Source: Plectonema radiosum NIES-515 (GTDB lineage Bacteria > Cyanobacteriota > Cyanobacteriia > Cyanobacteriales > Nostocaceae). From it: a DNA stretch of 46,818 bases. Both the position numbers and the translations under genes were made by a program. Shown here one piece after another: positions 24,883 to 34,692 of this stretch. Numbering within the stretch: position 1 is the stretch's first letter; every line of letters begins with the position of its first letter. The stretch lies in assembly GCF_025753815.1 (NCBI RefSeq), contig NZ_JAOWRF010000368.1, positions 1 through 46,818 of the forward strand, written 5' to 3'. A model generated the notes under the pieces. It ran no database searches and was not told the DNA's origin. It was given only the letters and a program-made list of their open reading frames with translations.

Positions 24883-24936
24883 GGGTGTTAAAAGTCAAAA
24901 GTCAATAGTTTAAAACCTAGAACCCATGCTTAATAA

Positions 24937-26397
24937 CTAACTTAATGTAGGCTTATTTAAATGCCAACTAGTTGATTGCTCGTAAGCATAAGCTACTTGA
25001 AATAGTTGGTCTTCTCGCAGCACATTGCTAATTAGCTGTAATCCAATTGGTAAACCATTGTTATCGAAACCACAGGGCACACTTAAACCTGGTAAACCAG
25101 CAAGATTTACGGGAATGGTCATCAAGTCAACTAAGTACATGCTTAAGGGATCGGTAGTTTTTTCGCCGGCTTTGAAAGCTGTACTGGGAGCAGTAGGACA
25201 CACTAACACATCAAATTGCTGAAAAGCGTTTTCAAAATCTTCTTTAATCAGGGTGCGGACTTTTTGCGCTTTCAGATAAAAAGCATCATAATAGCCAGCA
25301 GAAAGGGCATAAGTGCCAATCATAATTCGGCGTTTCACCTCAGCACCAAAACCAGTGGCACGAGTACGAGTGTACATCGACAGCAGATTGTCGGCATCTG
25401 GAGCGCGTAAACCGTATTTAACACCATCGTAACGAGCTAGGTTTGCTGAGGCTTCACATGGGGCGATGATGTAGTAGCTAGGTAAGCCGTAGCGGAACCG
25501 AGGACAGGAAACTACATCAATTTCGGCTCCTAAATGTTGTAGTTGCTCGATCGCTTTATTCACAGCTTCTTCAACTTGTGAATCTAAGCCTTCGCCAAAA
25601 GTTTCTTTAATGATACCAATTCTCAGCTTATCTCTGAGTTTGAGGTCTGGTTTTAAGCTGGCAGCGTAGTTGGGGATTTCAACTTTCAGACTGGTGGAAT
25701 CTTTAGGATCGTGACCTGCGATCGCCTGCAATAATATTGCCGTATCTTCAACGCTGCGTCCAAATGGTCCAATTTGATCCAAAGATGAAGCGAAAGCCAC
25801 TAACCCGTAACGCGAAACCAGTCCATAAGTTGGTTTCATCCCGACAACACCGCAAAAAGATGCAGGTTGACGAATCGAACCACCAGTATCAGAACCGATA
25901 GAAACTACACATTCTTCCGCTGCTACTGCTGCGGCAGAACCTCCAGAAGAACCACCAGGAACCCTCGACAAATCCCAAGGATTAGCGGTGAGATGATAAG
26001 CGGAGGTTTCTGTAGAACCCCCCATTGCAAATTCATCCAAATTGGTTTTGCCCACCATCACCGCATCTGCATCCGCTAGTTTTTGCGTCACAGTTGATTC
26101 ATATGGTGGCACAAAATTTTCTAGAATCCGGGAGGCACAAGTGGTGGGAATACCCTTGGTACACATATTGTCTTTAATGCCTATAGGAATCCCCGCCAGC
26201 ATCCCTATTTCCTGTCCGGCGGCAATTTTGGCATCCACTTCCCGCGCTTGCAACAGCGCTCTTTCTGCGGTCACGCATAAGAAACTGTGCAATTTTGGCT
26301 CTAACGCTTGAATTCGGTCTAAAGCCTCTTGGGTAATTTCAACGGCAGAGCGTTCTTTTTTAATTAGCTGTGTGTGCAACTCGCGGATCGATGCCAT
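24937..26397 (-). CDS. gatA: Asp/Glu-tRNA amidotransferase subunit A
   Basis: Start set at ATG 26397 ([20 protein letters not shown]), 486 residues; the frame opens at 26427, but the family starts with MASI. GatA is the amidase that releases ammonia from glutamine for transamidation of Glu-tRNA(Gln) and Asp-tRNA(Asn). Amidase signature: Lys in GIPIGIKDN, the Gly/Ser-rich [20 protein letters not shown], and the catalytic Ser in [15 protein letters not shown], with [20 protein letters not shown]. Full length and intact. gatB and gatC are not in the window, which is normal for cyanobacteria. Confidence 0.96.
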   Translation of the reverse strand: MASIRELHTQLIKKERSAVEITQEALDRIQALEPKLHSFLCVTAERALLQAREVDAKIAAGQEIGMLAGIPIGIKDNMCTKGIPTTCASRILENFVPPYESTVTQKLADADAVMVGKTNLDEFAMGGSTETSAYHLTANPWDLSRVPGGSSGGSAAAVAAEECVVSIGSDTGGSIRQPASFCGVVGMKPTYGLVSRYGLVAFASSLDQIGPFGRSVEDTAILLQAIAGHDPKDSTSLKVEIPNYAASLKPDLKLRDKLRIGIIKETFGEGLDSQVEEAVNKAIEQLQHLGAEIDVVSCPRFRYGLPSYYIIAPCEASANLARYDGVKYGLRAPDADNLLSMYTRTRATGFGAEVKRRIMIGTYALSAGYYDAFYLKAQKVRTLIKEDFENAFQQFDVLVCPTAPSTAFKAGEKTTDPLSMYLVDLMTIPVNLAGLPGLSVPCGFDNNGLPIGLQLISNVLREDQLFQVAYAYEQSTSWHLNKPTLS

Positions 26398-26694
26398 GCA
26401 TTGCTTCCTTTGTGACTCAAATCTCAAATTTTAGTACAGTTTGATAATTATTGGTACTGGTGACTGGGGAAGAAGAGATTTTTTACCTAACCCATAACTT
26501 GTGTTAAAACATACACATAAAATACTTATTGACTTATATTCTATAAATTACAGGACTTAGGAGATCAATTAAAGCTAAATTCCAAATTGGAGGAGTGAGC
26601 AACGTGTCCGTTCGCTTCAGAGGCACTCCTTGTAAGGGTTTAATAACCTTGATTTTAAGTTTCATATTTGAATTCAGCAATGCCATATTTAGTG

Positions 26695-27588
26695 CTAATA
26701 TTTATTACTAAATTCTAAAATATGTTGGGCGGTAATTTGCGGCTTTTCTAAGTGAGGAACATGACCACAATCTGAAATCCAGATGAGTTTACTAGGTGGA
26801 ATTGCCTTGTGAAATTTATCGGCATCCACAGTGCCTAAAATCTGATCAAAATCACCCCATAAAATCAGCGTAGGTTGTTTAATTTGTGATAATTGATTAA
26901 GTTGAAAACCACTGTACCCACCACTTTTAGTAAAAGCAATCAAAGCTAAATGCCAACTAGGCATTTCTAAATGTAAAGCTGCACAAATTTGAGCATCACT
27001 TGAAGCGAGACTTTTGTTTTTGTAAGCAGCGCGAGAAATGCTTTTGCGTATCTTTGGGTTGCGTAAAAACTGAGTTGCCAAATAATCCAATGGGGGAAAC
27101 ATCAACTTACTTAACGGTGAACCACCCGTTAAACCAGCACTATCAATTAACACTAGCTTTTGTACCACTTCCGGGTAAGTCAGAGTGAAATCAATCGCTG
27201 CTGCACCCCCCATCGAAGCACCCACCAAAATTACAGGTTGATTAATTAGGGTTTTCCAGAAAGAATAAAGATGAGTTTTAATTGCAGTGGGGCTAAATTG
27301 TATTTGAGAAACTCTATCTGTAAACCCAAAACCCAACAAATCTACAGCATAAGTGTCATTATTTTCTGCTAATAATGGTAAAAGGCGACGAAATTCTAAC
27401 AAAGAACTATCAAAACCGTGAATTAATAAAATCGGCGTTCCACCACTTCCTTTCTGTACATAAGTTGTGGTAATAGGTTGTGTACTGAGGGGAGTACTTA
27501 TCGCTATCTGCTCAATACTTTGAGCCAGTGCGATCGCATCAGCTTCTCTTAATTGCCCAACTGCCGCTGGAAGAAAACTAGCAAACAT
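26695..27588 (-). CDS. alpha/beta hydrolase fold protein
   Basis: 297 residues. Oxyanion loop LLIHGFDSSLLEFR, AVDLLGFGFTDR, nucleophile Ser125 in VGASMGGAAA, Asp in LWGDFDQIL and His in CGHVPHLEKP. The triad is complete. The cap region (about 150-215) is helical. It is similar to the Est/haloalkane-dehalogenase-like hydrolases of cyanobacteria; substrate not predictable. No signal peptide is evident. It stands alone on the minus strand. Confidence 0.85.
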   Translation of the reverse strand: MFASFLPAAVGQLREADAIALAQSIEQIAISTPLSTQPITTTYVQKGSGGTPILLIHGFDSSLLEFRRLLPLLAENNDTYAVDLLGFGFTDRVSQIQFSPTAIKTHLYSFWKTLINQPVILVGASMGGAAAIDFTLTYPEVVQKLVLIDSAGLTGGSPLSKLMFPPLDYLATQFLRNPKIRKSISRAAYKNKSLASSDAQICAALHLEMPSWHLALIAFTKSGGYSGFQLNQLSQIKQPTLILWGDFDQILGTVDADKFHKAIPPSKLIWISDCGHVPHLEKPQITAQHILEFSNKY

Positions 27589-27885
27589 AATTTTTAGCTT
27601 ACCTTGTATAAGTAAAAATAGAAATTCTATCCCGATAACTACAGCAGCCTATCGCCAATATCGAATACACGTAGAGACTATTCTGTGCTACGTCTCTACA
27701 AAGAGACGGATTTTATATATGTACGAACTTAGGAGTGAAATCTGCTGTATGTTGTCAAGATATTTGATCGCAATCCTAAATAAAAGCGTTAAATTAGCTA
27801 CCTCTATTTCTCTCTTCCTCTGCGTTTTCTGCGTTTTCTGCGGTTCGTTTAAAAAATTATCACAACTCATCTACTATTACTATAT
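27589..27885. other. intergenic region with a GTAGAGAC hairpin
   Basis: GTAGAGAC (27671-27678) pairs with GTCTCTAC (27692-27699) over a 13-nt loop. A tract of TCTGCGTTTTCTGCG-type repeat near 27815-27845 is another spreading sequence. It also serves as the divergent promoter region for the hydrolase and the sulfurtransferase. Confidence 0.5.
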
Positions 27886-28698
27886 ATGAATCAATGGATA
27901 CTCAGCCCTAACGAAGCCAAACAATTAATATCCCAAAGTGCAACAATTCTAGATACTCGCAACAAAATAGCATGGTTTTTTGGACATATACCGGGTGCTA
28001 TTAACATCACCTGGCAAGAATTTTCCCAAGCACAAAAACCTCATCAAGGCAACCTCCTCAAAGACGAAAAACTTCTCCAACAAAAACTACGTGAATTAGG
28101 AATCTTCAACTTCAAACCTGTAATTGTCATTGGCAATCCCGCTCATAACTTTGGTGAAGAAGGGCGTATAGTTTGGATGTTACGCACCTTAGGACATAAC
28201 AACGCAGCGTTCGTTGATGGCGGATATAATGCACTTGTAAAAGCAGGTATTAAAACTACTTTCAAAGTAAATAAACCTCAACAAATTGGAGATTTTGTGG
28301 TCAATCGCACCGCATTATGGGAAATTCAGCGCGATGAACTTAAAGCGAATCTAGCCGAAAATAAATTAATAGTAATTGATACTCGCGAAAAGCGAGAATA
28401 TAATGGGGCAACTCCTTACGGTGAAAAGCGCGGAGGACATATTCCTGGTGCAGTGCATTTCTACTTCAAAGATTTAATAGATAATAAGGGAAACTTACTT
28501 CCGCCTGAAGAAATTATCGCCAAACTACAAACAATAGGAATTAAACATAATACTCCCATTGTTAGTTATTGTACAGGTGGCATTCGTTCGGCTTTTTTTG
28601 TCAGCGTTCTAGCAAATTTAGGCTTTACTAATGTGAAAAACTATGCTGGTTCAATGTGGGAATGGTCAGCCGAAGAGTGCAAAGACCTATCCACTTAA
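27886..28698 (+). CDS. tandem-rhodanese sulfurtransferase
   Basis: 270 residues with two rhodanese domains. The first (about 5-125) has ATILDTRNKIAWFFGHIPGA but no active-site Cys (GNPAHNFGEEG in its place). The second (about 145-265) has IVIDTREKREYNGATPYGEK, RGGHIPGAVHFYF and the active loop YCTGGIRS with the catalytic Cys, then NLGFTNVKNYAGSMWEWS. Such proteins move sulfane sulfur from thiosulfate or 3-mercaptopyruvate to an acceptor; the CTGGIRS loop is closer to the thiosulfate type. Cytoplasmic. Confidence 0.9.
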   Translation: MNQWILSPNEAKQLISQSATILDTRNKIAWFFGHIPGAINITWQEFSQAQKPHQGNLLKDEKLLQQKLRELGIFNFKPVIVIGNPAHNFGEEGRIVWMLRTLGHNNAAFVDGGYNALVKAGIKTTFKVNKPQQIGDFVVNRTALWEIQRDELKANLAENKLIVIDTREKREYNGATPYGEKRGGHIPGAVHFYFKDLIDNKGNLLPPEEIIAKLQTIGIKHNTPIVSYCTGGIRSAFFVSVLANLGFTNVKNYAGSMWEWSAEECKDLST

Positions 28699-28828
28699 GT
28701 TAAGTAAAACTCCTAGTCAGGGCTAAAACGCTTACTACACCCAAACGAACTGAGCGAATTATTCAGATGCTGAGGTAACAACGTCGTACAATTAATAACG
28801 CCCATCCCTTGACTTAGGAGTTGATGCC

Positions 28829-29140
28829 ATGCCAATGGCGGTTGGAGTAATTGAAACTTTAGGTTTTCCAGCTGTGTTAGCAGCAGCAGATGCAATGGTG
28901 AAAGCTGCCGGAGTCACGCTCGTATACTACGGTCTCGCGGAAAGCGCTCGCTTCGTAGTCGCAGTCAGGGGACACGTAGCTGAGGTGAAAACAGCAGTTG
29001 CAGCCGGAATCGCTGCTGGAGAGGAAGCTTACGGTGGTGAGGTAATCACCCACTATATCGTTCCCAACCCTCCGGAAAATGTGGAAAGCATTTTGCCCAT
29101 CCACTTCACCGAAAAATCAGAACCATTTCGTATGTTCTAA
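28829..29140 (+). CDS. ccmK3: carboxysome shell protein CcmK3
   Basis: 103-residue BMC-domain protein starting [20 protein letters not shown] with DAMVKAAGVTLVYYGLAESA, FVVAVRGHVAEVK, YGGEVITHYIVPNPPENVES and ILPIHF. The [17 protein letters not shown] and PNPPENVE signatures define CcmK paralogues. The short C-terminus and the LVYYGLAESARF variation fit CcmK3. BMC hexamers tile the carboxysome shell; CcmK3 with CcmK4 can form mixed hexamers. Ribosome-binding site TAGGAG at 28815-28820. ccmK4 follows after 85 bases; the main ccmKLMN cluster is not here, as expected. Confidence 0.92.
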   Translation: MPMAVGVIETLGFPAVLAAADAMVKAAGVTLVYYGLAESARFVVAVRGHVAEVKTAVAAGIAAGEEAYGGEVITHYIVPNPPENVESILPIHFTEKSEPFRMF

Positions 29141-29225
29141 CCAAGTTCGCGATCAAAATCTGTAGCGAACATTCGTGCAATTATTGAATAGCGCCACATA
29201 AGTTTACTTATACAGGAGATCAATT

Positions 29226-29579
29226 ATGTCATCATCACAGGCAGTTGGAGCATTGGAAACTAAAGGTTTTCCTGCTGTGCTAGCAGCAGCAGACGCAATG
29301 GTAAAAGCCGGTCGAGTCACCCTCGTCGGTTATATCAGAGTTGGTAGCGCTCGTTTTACAGTCAATATTCGCGGAGATGTTTCGGAAGTAAAAGCCGCTA
29401 TGGCTGCTGGTGTTGATGCGGTCGAAAATGTTTATGGTGGTACTTTGGAATCTTGGGTGATTATTGCTCGTCCACATGAAAACGTTGAAGCTGTTTTGCC
29501 CATAGGCTACACAGAGCAAGTCCAAGAGTATCGCGAATCTGTTGAAAATCCGATTGTTGGTGCTAGGAGATTGACTTAA
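29226..29579 (+). CDS. ccmK4: carboxysome shell protein CcmK4
   Basis: 117-residue BMC-domain protein starting [20 protein letters not shown] with [60 protein letters not shown] and a tail of about 20 residues. [18 protein letters not shown] and [12 protein letters not shown] match CcmK4. It shares an operon with ccmK3. CcmK4 adjusts shell permeability and is needed for growth when carbon supply varies. Ribosome-binding site AGGAG at 29215-29219. A long repeat tract follows. Confidence 0.93.
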   Translation: MSSSQAVGALETKGFPAVLAAADAMVKAGRVTLVGYIRVGSARFTVNIRGDVSEVKAAMAAGVDAVENVYGGTLESWVIIARPHENVEAVLPIGYTEQVQEYRESVENPIVGARRLT

Positions 29580-29580
29580 A

Positions 29581-29832
29581 GTTAATTGTTAGTTGATGGT
29601 AGTTAGTTGATGGTTGATGGTAGTTAGTTGATGGTTGTTAGTTGATGGTTGATAATTCATAGTTGATGGTTGGTTGTTTTACTAACTAACTCCAAACTCC
29701 AAACTCCAAACTCAAAACTCCAAACTCAAAACTCAAAACTCAAAACTCCCAACTCCCAACTCCTAACTCCAAACTCCAAACTCCAAACTCCAAACTCCTA
29801 ACTCCTAACTCCAAACTCCTAACTCCTAACTA
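29581..29832. repeat. STRR tracts (TTGATGG and AACTCCA units)
   Basis: First about 90 bases of TAGTTGATGGT-type repeats, then about 140 bases of heptamers AACTCCA, AACTCAA and AACTCCT. No coding content. It fills the space between ccmK4 and the glycosyltransferase. Confidence 0.9.
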
Positions 29833-29836
29833 ATCT

Positions 29837-30568
29837 ATGTCCCGCGTCTCGATTATCATCCCCACTTTGAATGAGGCAAAGTGTCTGGGACGTACCTTGC
29901 GTCATCTCAGTCTACTGGAACCCCCAGCTTGGGAGGTGCTGGTTGTGGATGGTGGTAGTTCTGACGAAACGATCGCCATTGCCAAAACCGCAGGTGTACA
30001 AGTAATTTCTGCCAACCAATGCGGACGCGCTGCCCAATCAAATCAAGGTGCTTTATTCGCAACCGGGGAAATTCTCTGCTTTTTGCACGCAGATACTTTG
30101 GTAAGCGACGACTTGGTAACAGTCATTGAGCAGACACTAGCAGACAAAACTGTTGTTGCTGGGGGTTTTATTTCCCTGATGGCAGGTGAAAAAACAACGC
30201 GCTGGGGAGTTTCACTGCACAACTGGCTGAAAACTTACTATGCACCGTTGCTTTTTCGCCCACATTTGTTTTTTCAAGGATTGCGCTTATTGTTTGGCGA
30301 TCAAGTAATTTTCGCACGTCGCGCTGATTTCTGGGAATGTGGGGGTTTTGATAGCAACCTCCCAATTATGGAAGAAGCCGACTTGTGCCTAAAAATAGTA
30401 CGACGGGGAAGAATTCGCTTAGTAAATCGCATCGTCCAAAGTAGCGATCGCCGTGTCGCAAAATGGGGCTTCTTCAAAGCCACCGCAATATATCTTTACA
30501 TCGGCTTTCTTTGGGGTGTTGGTGTCTCACCACAATACCTGAAGCAATTTTATCAAGACATTCGGTGA
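29837..30568 (+). CDS. TIGR04283-type glycosyltransferase (family 2)
   Basis: 243 residues. The GT-A fold starts SIIIPTLNEAKCLGRTLRHL, has VVDGGSSDETIAIAKTAGVQ, SANQCGRAAQSNQGALFATG and the metal motif FLHADT. The acceptor side has FGDQVIFARRADFWECGGFD and MEEADLCLKIVRRGRI. C-terminal hydrophobic part at about 215-235 (ATAIYLYIGFLWGVGVS). The sequence fits the rSAM/selenodomain-associated transferase 2 group linked to arsenosugar synthesis; no arsenic genes are adjacent, so the substrate is uncertain. Confidence 0.85.
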   Translation: MSRVSIIIPTLNEAKCLGRTLRHLSLLEPPAWEVLVVDGGSSDETIAIAKTAGVQVISANQCGRAAQSNQGALFATGEILCFLHADTLVSDDLVTVIEQTLADKTVVAGGFISLMAGEKTTRWGVSLHNWLKTYYAPLLFRPHLFFQGLRLLFGDQVIFARRADFWECGGFDSNLPIMEEADLCLKIVRRGRIRLVNRIVQSSDRRVAKWGFFKATAIYLYIGFLWGVGVSPQYLKQFYQDIR

Positions 30569-30639
30569 AATACTTAGTTATTCTCCAAGTAAATAGTACT
30601 CTTATAGTTCAGAATAATTACTAGTGCAAAAGGTAACAT

Positions 30640-30677
30640 GTTTCTGACCTCTGTTGAATATACCAGAGGTCAGAAAC
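30640..30677 (+). terminator. perfect 14-bp hairpin after the glycosyltransferase gene
   Basis: GTTTCTGACCTCTG (30640-30653) pairs perfectly with CAGAGGTCAGAAAC (30664-30677), with a 10-nt loop. It begins 72 bases after the stop of the glycosyltransferase. There is no T-run directly after, so it may be a processing site or an RNA element rather than an intrinsic terminator. Confidence 0.55.
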
Positions 30678-31050
30678 TTATATGAGTTAAATAGCGTCTG
30701 ATTTAAGGATGATAATATTTATTTTTAGAAAAATCTTTTGTTGGTCTGCTTGTCCAACCTTTTGAAAGCATCGATTCTGGGCAATAAAAACAAACAAATT
30801 TACAAAACTTAAAAATTATACCCAAGTGAGGAAAATAGCTAAAAGGGATTGATTTACGGTGATAGCAAACAAAAAGCAAAAATAGCAATGCGGAAAATAC
30901 TGCATAACTTGAGTGATTCCAAACCTAAATAATAGAGGAAGTCGAAACAACGGCTTCGAGTGAATAATCACGCTCGATGTCCACCAAAGACATCATTCAA
31001 TCAAGGGCAACTGCCAGTTAAAAATTTGAGTGGAATAAATGGGGGTTGTG
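30678..31050. other. intergenic region upstream of hetZ
   Basis: A/T-rich DNA without a recognisable gene. It should contain the hetZ promoter. The minus-strand frame 30703-30888 (Cys/Phe-rich, 61 codons) has no ribosome-binding site or familiar motif. Confidence 0.4.
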
Positions 31051-32226
31051 ATGCAAACTTTAAAACAGGGTTTCGAGGAGCGCAATCTCGCTATGGCTTC
31101 AGAAGCAGAAAAAATGACGCTCTATTGGCAGCAACGTTTGGCAGCAGAGTGTCCAGAACAAAGTGAAGCAAATAGAGAAAGTATTATTTTTTGGCTTTTG
31201 GGAAGCGACTTACAACGGTTTGACTTACTTAATCCTAAAGAGTTAGATATCAGAAAACAAGCGATGGAATATCGCTATCGGATTTTATGCCAGCGCTACT
31301 TAGGAATGGCAAGAGAACGTGCTTATCGCAATTTAATCACTCGGCTAGGGAGTTTAGTAACATTACGCAATAAAATCCAAGTCTGGATTTCTCTGAGTCG
31401 CGATCGCAAACGCACTGTCGTGGACGTATTGCAAGAAGTACTCCAAGAATTACTGCAAAGCGATAACTACATGCAGCAGCAAATGGCTTGCATCGCGAAG
31501 TTGACAAAGGATTCCAGACTACATAATTCTTTGCTGTTTGCCAGCATGGAAGAATATTGCTTGCGACCAGTACGCAATCAACCGTTATTAGTTTACCGTT
31601 TTGTAAATTACTTGCGACGCACCCAACGCGGGGGCTTAACTCAAGTGCCCGGTAGTGATTTAATTAGACTAGTTTCCGAAGAAATTCTCACAGACGATAA
31701 CGAGAACCGCGTTAACTTAGCCGATAATCAAGCGATCGCCGAATATCTTGAAGCACAACAACTAGAAGAACAGCAAGTACTGCGTCATGCAGTCAAGCAA
31801 GAATTTGAAACTTATCTCCAAGAAAATCTAGGGCAAGATGCAGTGGAGTGGTTGCGACTGTATCTCCAAGGCAAATCCCAAGACGAAATCGCTAAAAAAC
31901 TAAACAAGCCAATTAAGGAAGTTTACCGCTTGCGGGAGAAAATTAGCTACCATGCCGTGCGCGTCTTTGCCGTCAAAGGCAAACCGGAACTAGTAGATAA
32001 CTGGCTAGAAATTTCTCTAGACGAACACAATTTGGGATTAACACCGCGTCAATGGCAGGAATTACAGTCAAAATTGACTTTAATTGAGCAGCAGGTCTTG
32101 TCTCTTAGAAAACTAGGCAAATCCATCGAAGAAATCGCTCTAGAGTTAAAACTCAAAACTCATCAGGTAATGGGCGAATGGAGTAAAATCTATCTCGCGG
32201 CTCAAAATTTCAGAGTTCAGGAGTAA
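31051..32226 (+). CDS. hetZ: HetZ-family heterocyst differentiation protein
   Basis: 391 residues from ATG 31051 (MQTLKQGFEERNLAMASEAE), chosen because GGGGG lies 7-8 bases upstream; ATG 31039 is in frame. All helical, with VWISLSRDRKRTVVDVLQEV, EEYCLRPVRNQPLLVYRFVN, YLRRTQRGGLTQVPGSDLIR, then two HTH-like repeats: LQGKSQDEIAKKLNKPIKEV (about 277) and LGKSIEEIALELKLKTHQVM (near the end). HetZ controls heterocyst commitment together with HetR, and homologues occur in filamentous species generally. The next gene looks like patU, the usual partner. It could be one of the HetZ-related paralogues instead. Confidence 0.65.
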   Translation: MQTLKQGFEERNLAMASEAEKMTLYWQQRLAAECPEQSEANRESIIFWLLGSDLQRFDLLNPKELDIRKQAMEYRYRILCQRYLGMARERAYRNLITRLGSLVTLRNKIQVWISLSRDRKRTVVDVLQEVLQELLQSDNYMQQQMACIAKLTKDSRLHNSLLFASMEEYCLRPVRNQPLLVYRFVNYLRRTQRGGLTQVPGSDLIRLVSEEILTDDNENRVNLADNQAIAEYLEAQQLEEQQVLRHAVKQEFETYLQENLGQDAVEWLRLYLQGKSQDEIAKKLNKPIKEVYRLREKISYHAVRVFAVKGKPELVDNWLEISLDEHNLGLTPRQWQELQSKLTLIEQQVLSLRKLGKSIEEIALELKLKTHQVMGEWSKIYLAAQNFRVQE

Positions 32227-32466
32227 CCAAATATTTGCCCTTGGTGCTGTGCAGTCAAGAAAGCGCTTTGAGGGCACCACACGCAAACACCCCTATATAA
32301 CTATCAATTTTAGATGACAGTTTCCAACCCCAATCCACAACCCCAAATAAACTTTCTATATATTTGTACTAAACTTAACTTTTATCACCGGAAAAACTAA
32401 GTTTATTCACTACCAAATAATTTAGAGGCAGAATACGATATAAGGAAACATCAAGCAATCAAACCT

Positions 32467-33639
32467 ATGTTGTCTTCACAAGGCAAACCAAGTGATAGGG
32501 AAACAATTGGTAATCAACCGTTAACCGCTACTCCTTCGGAGTTTTTCGGCGAACAGAAGCAAATATTTGAGATGATAGAGCGTATTTTGTCCTTTGAAGC
32601 TTGCTTGTATCATCAAATTTTGCCCTTTACTATAGAAGACAACAAATTATTACTGGGCATGGTTAATTTAGAAGATACTGTGGCACTAAATTACGCTAGT
32701 AAGATTTTGTCTTATATTAATTGCACAATGGTGACTGTAGCGATCGCTGCCGACACCCACCGGAATATCCTCTCAGCCTACCTCAACTACAAAAATACAT
32801 CCCAGCCAGTAGCCAACCTTACCCAAGCTCATAGCGCAGCTACCATTGCCGATTCGGTTGCGGGGGAGCCAGAGACATCTATTTTAGCTGAGACAAAAAA
32901 AAGCGAAAATTTTTTTCAACAAGCATATTCTCCTTCTCTGCGAGACCCTGATAAGTTGTCTAAAGCGACCATCCTCTTTACCAGCGCAGACAAAAAGACA
33001 CAGGAAAGTACCTCCGAAGAGCGATCGCCACAAAGTTTACCTGTATTACTCATACCAGTTGCCGATCTATTACTGCCTGTTGAACAGCTAGCAACACTGC
33101 AACCCAAGAAATTACTAGCAGAATTACTAGGTCGAGTTCTCGCAGGGGGAATTGGTCGTTTGTATTTGGAAAGACAACCTTACGAAGGCAGGATACTCTG
33201 GAGTGATAATGGAGTCTTGCAATCCGTCTTAGAAAAACTTCCTCTCTCTGTTTTTCAGGGAGTACTTAATGAATTGAAGCGACTAACAAACCTGCCTGTA
33301 ACTACATTTGCAGAAGCAAAACAGGTAGAGAAAGAATGTTTATATCAAGAAAACCGTTTATTATTACGCTTGCGAGTCATGCCGGGAATGTACGGTGAAG
33401 AAGCGACACTACAAGTACTCCGGGGAGCTGCCTTAAAATTCCATCAACAACAACAGTTGACACGTCTCAGCCGCGATGCTGTAGGAATTTCCCAACAACT
33501 CAGTTACAAATTACACGAACTGCAACAACGGTTAGTCGTGAATCGCAACACCAACCCCGGACAATTAGAAGCTTTTACGGCACTGAATAAACTGTTGGAT
33601 GATTTAGATAATCAAATCAAAATACTTACAGATGCCTGA
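32467..33639 (+). CDS. PatU-like protein with GspE-N-type domain
   Basis: 390 residues. The N-terminus (about 30-110) resembles the MshEN/GspE N-terminal module: FEACLYHQILPFTIEDNKLL, LGMVNLEDTVALNYASKILS and YINCTMVTVAIAAD. A long low-complexity linker follows (115-195). The C-terminal part (about 200-385) is LPVLLIPVADLLLPVEQLAT, LLAELLGRVLAGGIGRLYLE and RLLLRLRVMPGMYGEEATLQ, with a final coiled-coil helix region. No ATPase Walker motifs. Position after hetZ matches the hetZ-patU order (a single gene in some Nostoc, split as patU5/patU3 in Anabaena 7120). The patU call rests mainly on this context. Spacing of 240 bases suggests a second promoter. Confidence 0.5.
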   Translation: MLSSQGKPSDRETIGNQPLTATPSEFFGEQKQIFEMIERILSFEACLYHQILPFTIEDNKLLLGMVNLEDTVALNYASKILSYINCTMVTVAIAADTHRNILSAYLNYKNTSQPVANLTQAHSAATIADSVAGEPETSILAETKKSENFFQQAYSPSLRDPDKLSKATILFTSADKKTQESTSEERSPQSLPVLLIPVADLLLPVEQLATLQPKKLLAELLGRVLAGGIGRLYLERQPYEGRILWSDNGVLQSVLEKLPLSVFQGVLNELKRLTNLPVTTFAEAKQVEKECLYQENRLLLRLRVMPGMYGEEATLQVLRGAALKFHQQQQLTRLSRDAVGISQQLSYKLHELQQRLVVNRNTNPGQLEAFTALNKLLDDLDNQIKILTDA

Positions 33640-33857
33640 CCACCGATAAATAACAAATAAAAATCTGTCAGTAAAACCGCTGATTTCGCTGTGATAGTTA
33701 TTGTGTTGTAATGGAACCCTAGACCGATCAACCGAAGAGGTTGCGGTTGAATATCAAGAAAATTTTGATACCGTATTCTACTAAAGATTACGGCTTTTAA
33801 AACGTATAGTAATAAATCTAATTTTCCGCTCTTAAATCCATTTTTTGCAGATATTTC

Positions 33858-34541
33858 ATGCAGACTGAGGTTTTTAGTGAAACTTTCCCCCTAATGAGTA
33901 CAGCCAATCCACAAACTTTGGAATGGTTGCTCAATGTTGCAATTGACCACGAATACCCAGCGGGGCGAGCCGTTTTAATGGAAGATGCTTGGGGAAACGC
34001 TGTTTACTTCATAGTTTCTGGTTGGGTCAAAGTGCGACGGACACGGAGCGAAGATTCTGTTGCTTTGGCAATTTTAGGACAGGGTGATTTTTTCGGCGAA
34101 ATGGCAATTTTGGATGAGTCTCCTCGCTCAACCGATGTGATTGCTCTTTCGCCTGTAAAATTATTGAGCATCTCTAGAGAGCGCTTTATTCAAATATTGT
34201 TTAAAGACCCGCAGTTGCATCATAGAATGCTGCAATTGATGGTGCGGCGATTGCGGCAAGTTAATATACGCTCTTCAATGCGGTCTTCACCACCAGCAGT
34301 TAAACTCGCTCAAACTCTAGTTAGTTTGGGCGAAAGTTATGGTCAGGAATCAGAAAAAGGAAAGGAAATTTTTAATATTCCTTACAAAGATTTAGCAGAA
34401 GTTACAGAAATTGGTGTGGAAGAAACCACCAAAATCATGTCCAAGCTTGATGAAAAAGGTTGGATCAAAATTGACAACGCTAATCAGGTAGTTTATCTAG
34501 TTAATTTCAAACAGTTGATGAATTTGGCTGGCAAAGTTTAA
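33858..34541 (+). CDS. CRP/FNR-family transcription regulator
   Basis: 227 residues. The cyclic-nucleotide-binding domain (about 20-130) includes the phosphate-binding cassette GDFFGEMAILDESPRSTDVI, with the Glu and Arg that contact cyclic nucleotide both present, so cAMP binding is plausible. A dimer helix follows (about 112-140), then a winged helix (about 145-225) with FNIPYKDLAEVTEIGVEETT as recognition region. No cysteines for an Fe-S cluster, so it is not FNR-like. Related cyanobacterial proteins include the SyCRP/AnCRP group. Target genes unknown. Confidence 0.88.
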   Translation: MQTEVFSETFPLMSTANPQTLEWLLNVAIDHEYPAGRAVLMEDAWGNAVYFIVSGWVKVRRTRSEDSVALAILGQGDFFGEMAILDESPRSTDVIALSPVKLLSISRERFIQILFKDPQLHHRMLQLMVRRLRQVNIRSSMRSSPPAVKLAQTLVSLGESYGQESEKGKEIFNIPYKDLAEVTEIGVEETTKIMSKLDEKGWIKIDNANQVVYLVNFKQLMNLAGKV

Positions 34542-34599
34542 TTAGTTAGGGTTCACCAAGTAACGCACCCTACGCTATAGGTGGTTTTCTAGCGGAAAG

Positions 34600-34692
34600 T
34601 GAGTAGTTGTGAGTTCTGAACTGTGAGTTATAAGTTATAAGTTAAATTTAACTCTAAATTCCTAGCTCCTACCTCTTAACTTCTAACTACAG
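34600..34692. repeat. STRR-like tract before the M61 peptidase gene
   Basis: GTTATAAGTTATAAGTT followed by AACTCTA/AGCTCCT/ACCTCTT heptamers running up to the start codon. The ribosome-binding site of the downstream gene is not recognisable because of it. Confidence 0.7.

Noticed and set aside
30703-30888. 61-codon Cys/Phe-rich minus frame
   Set aside because: A/T-rich intergenic DNA, no start signal and no known pattern; kept as intergenic.
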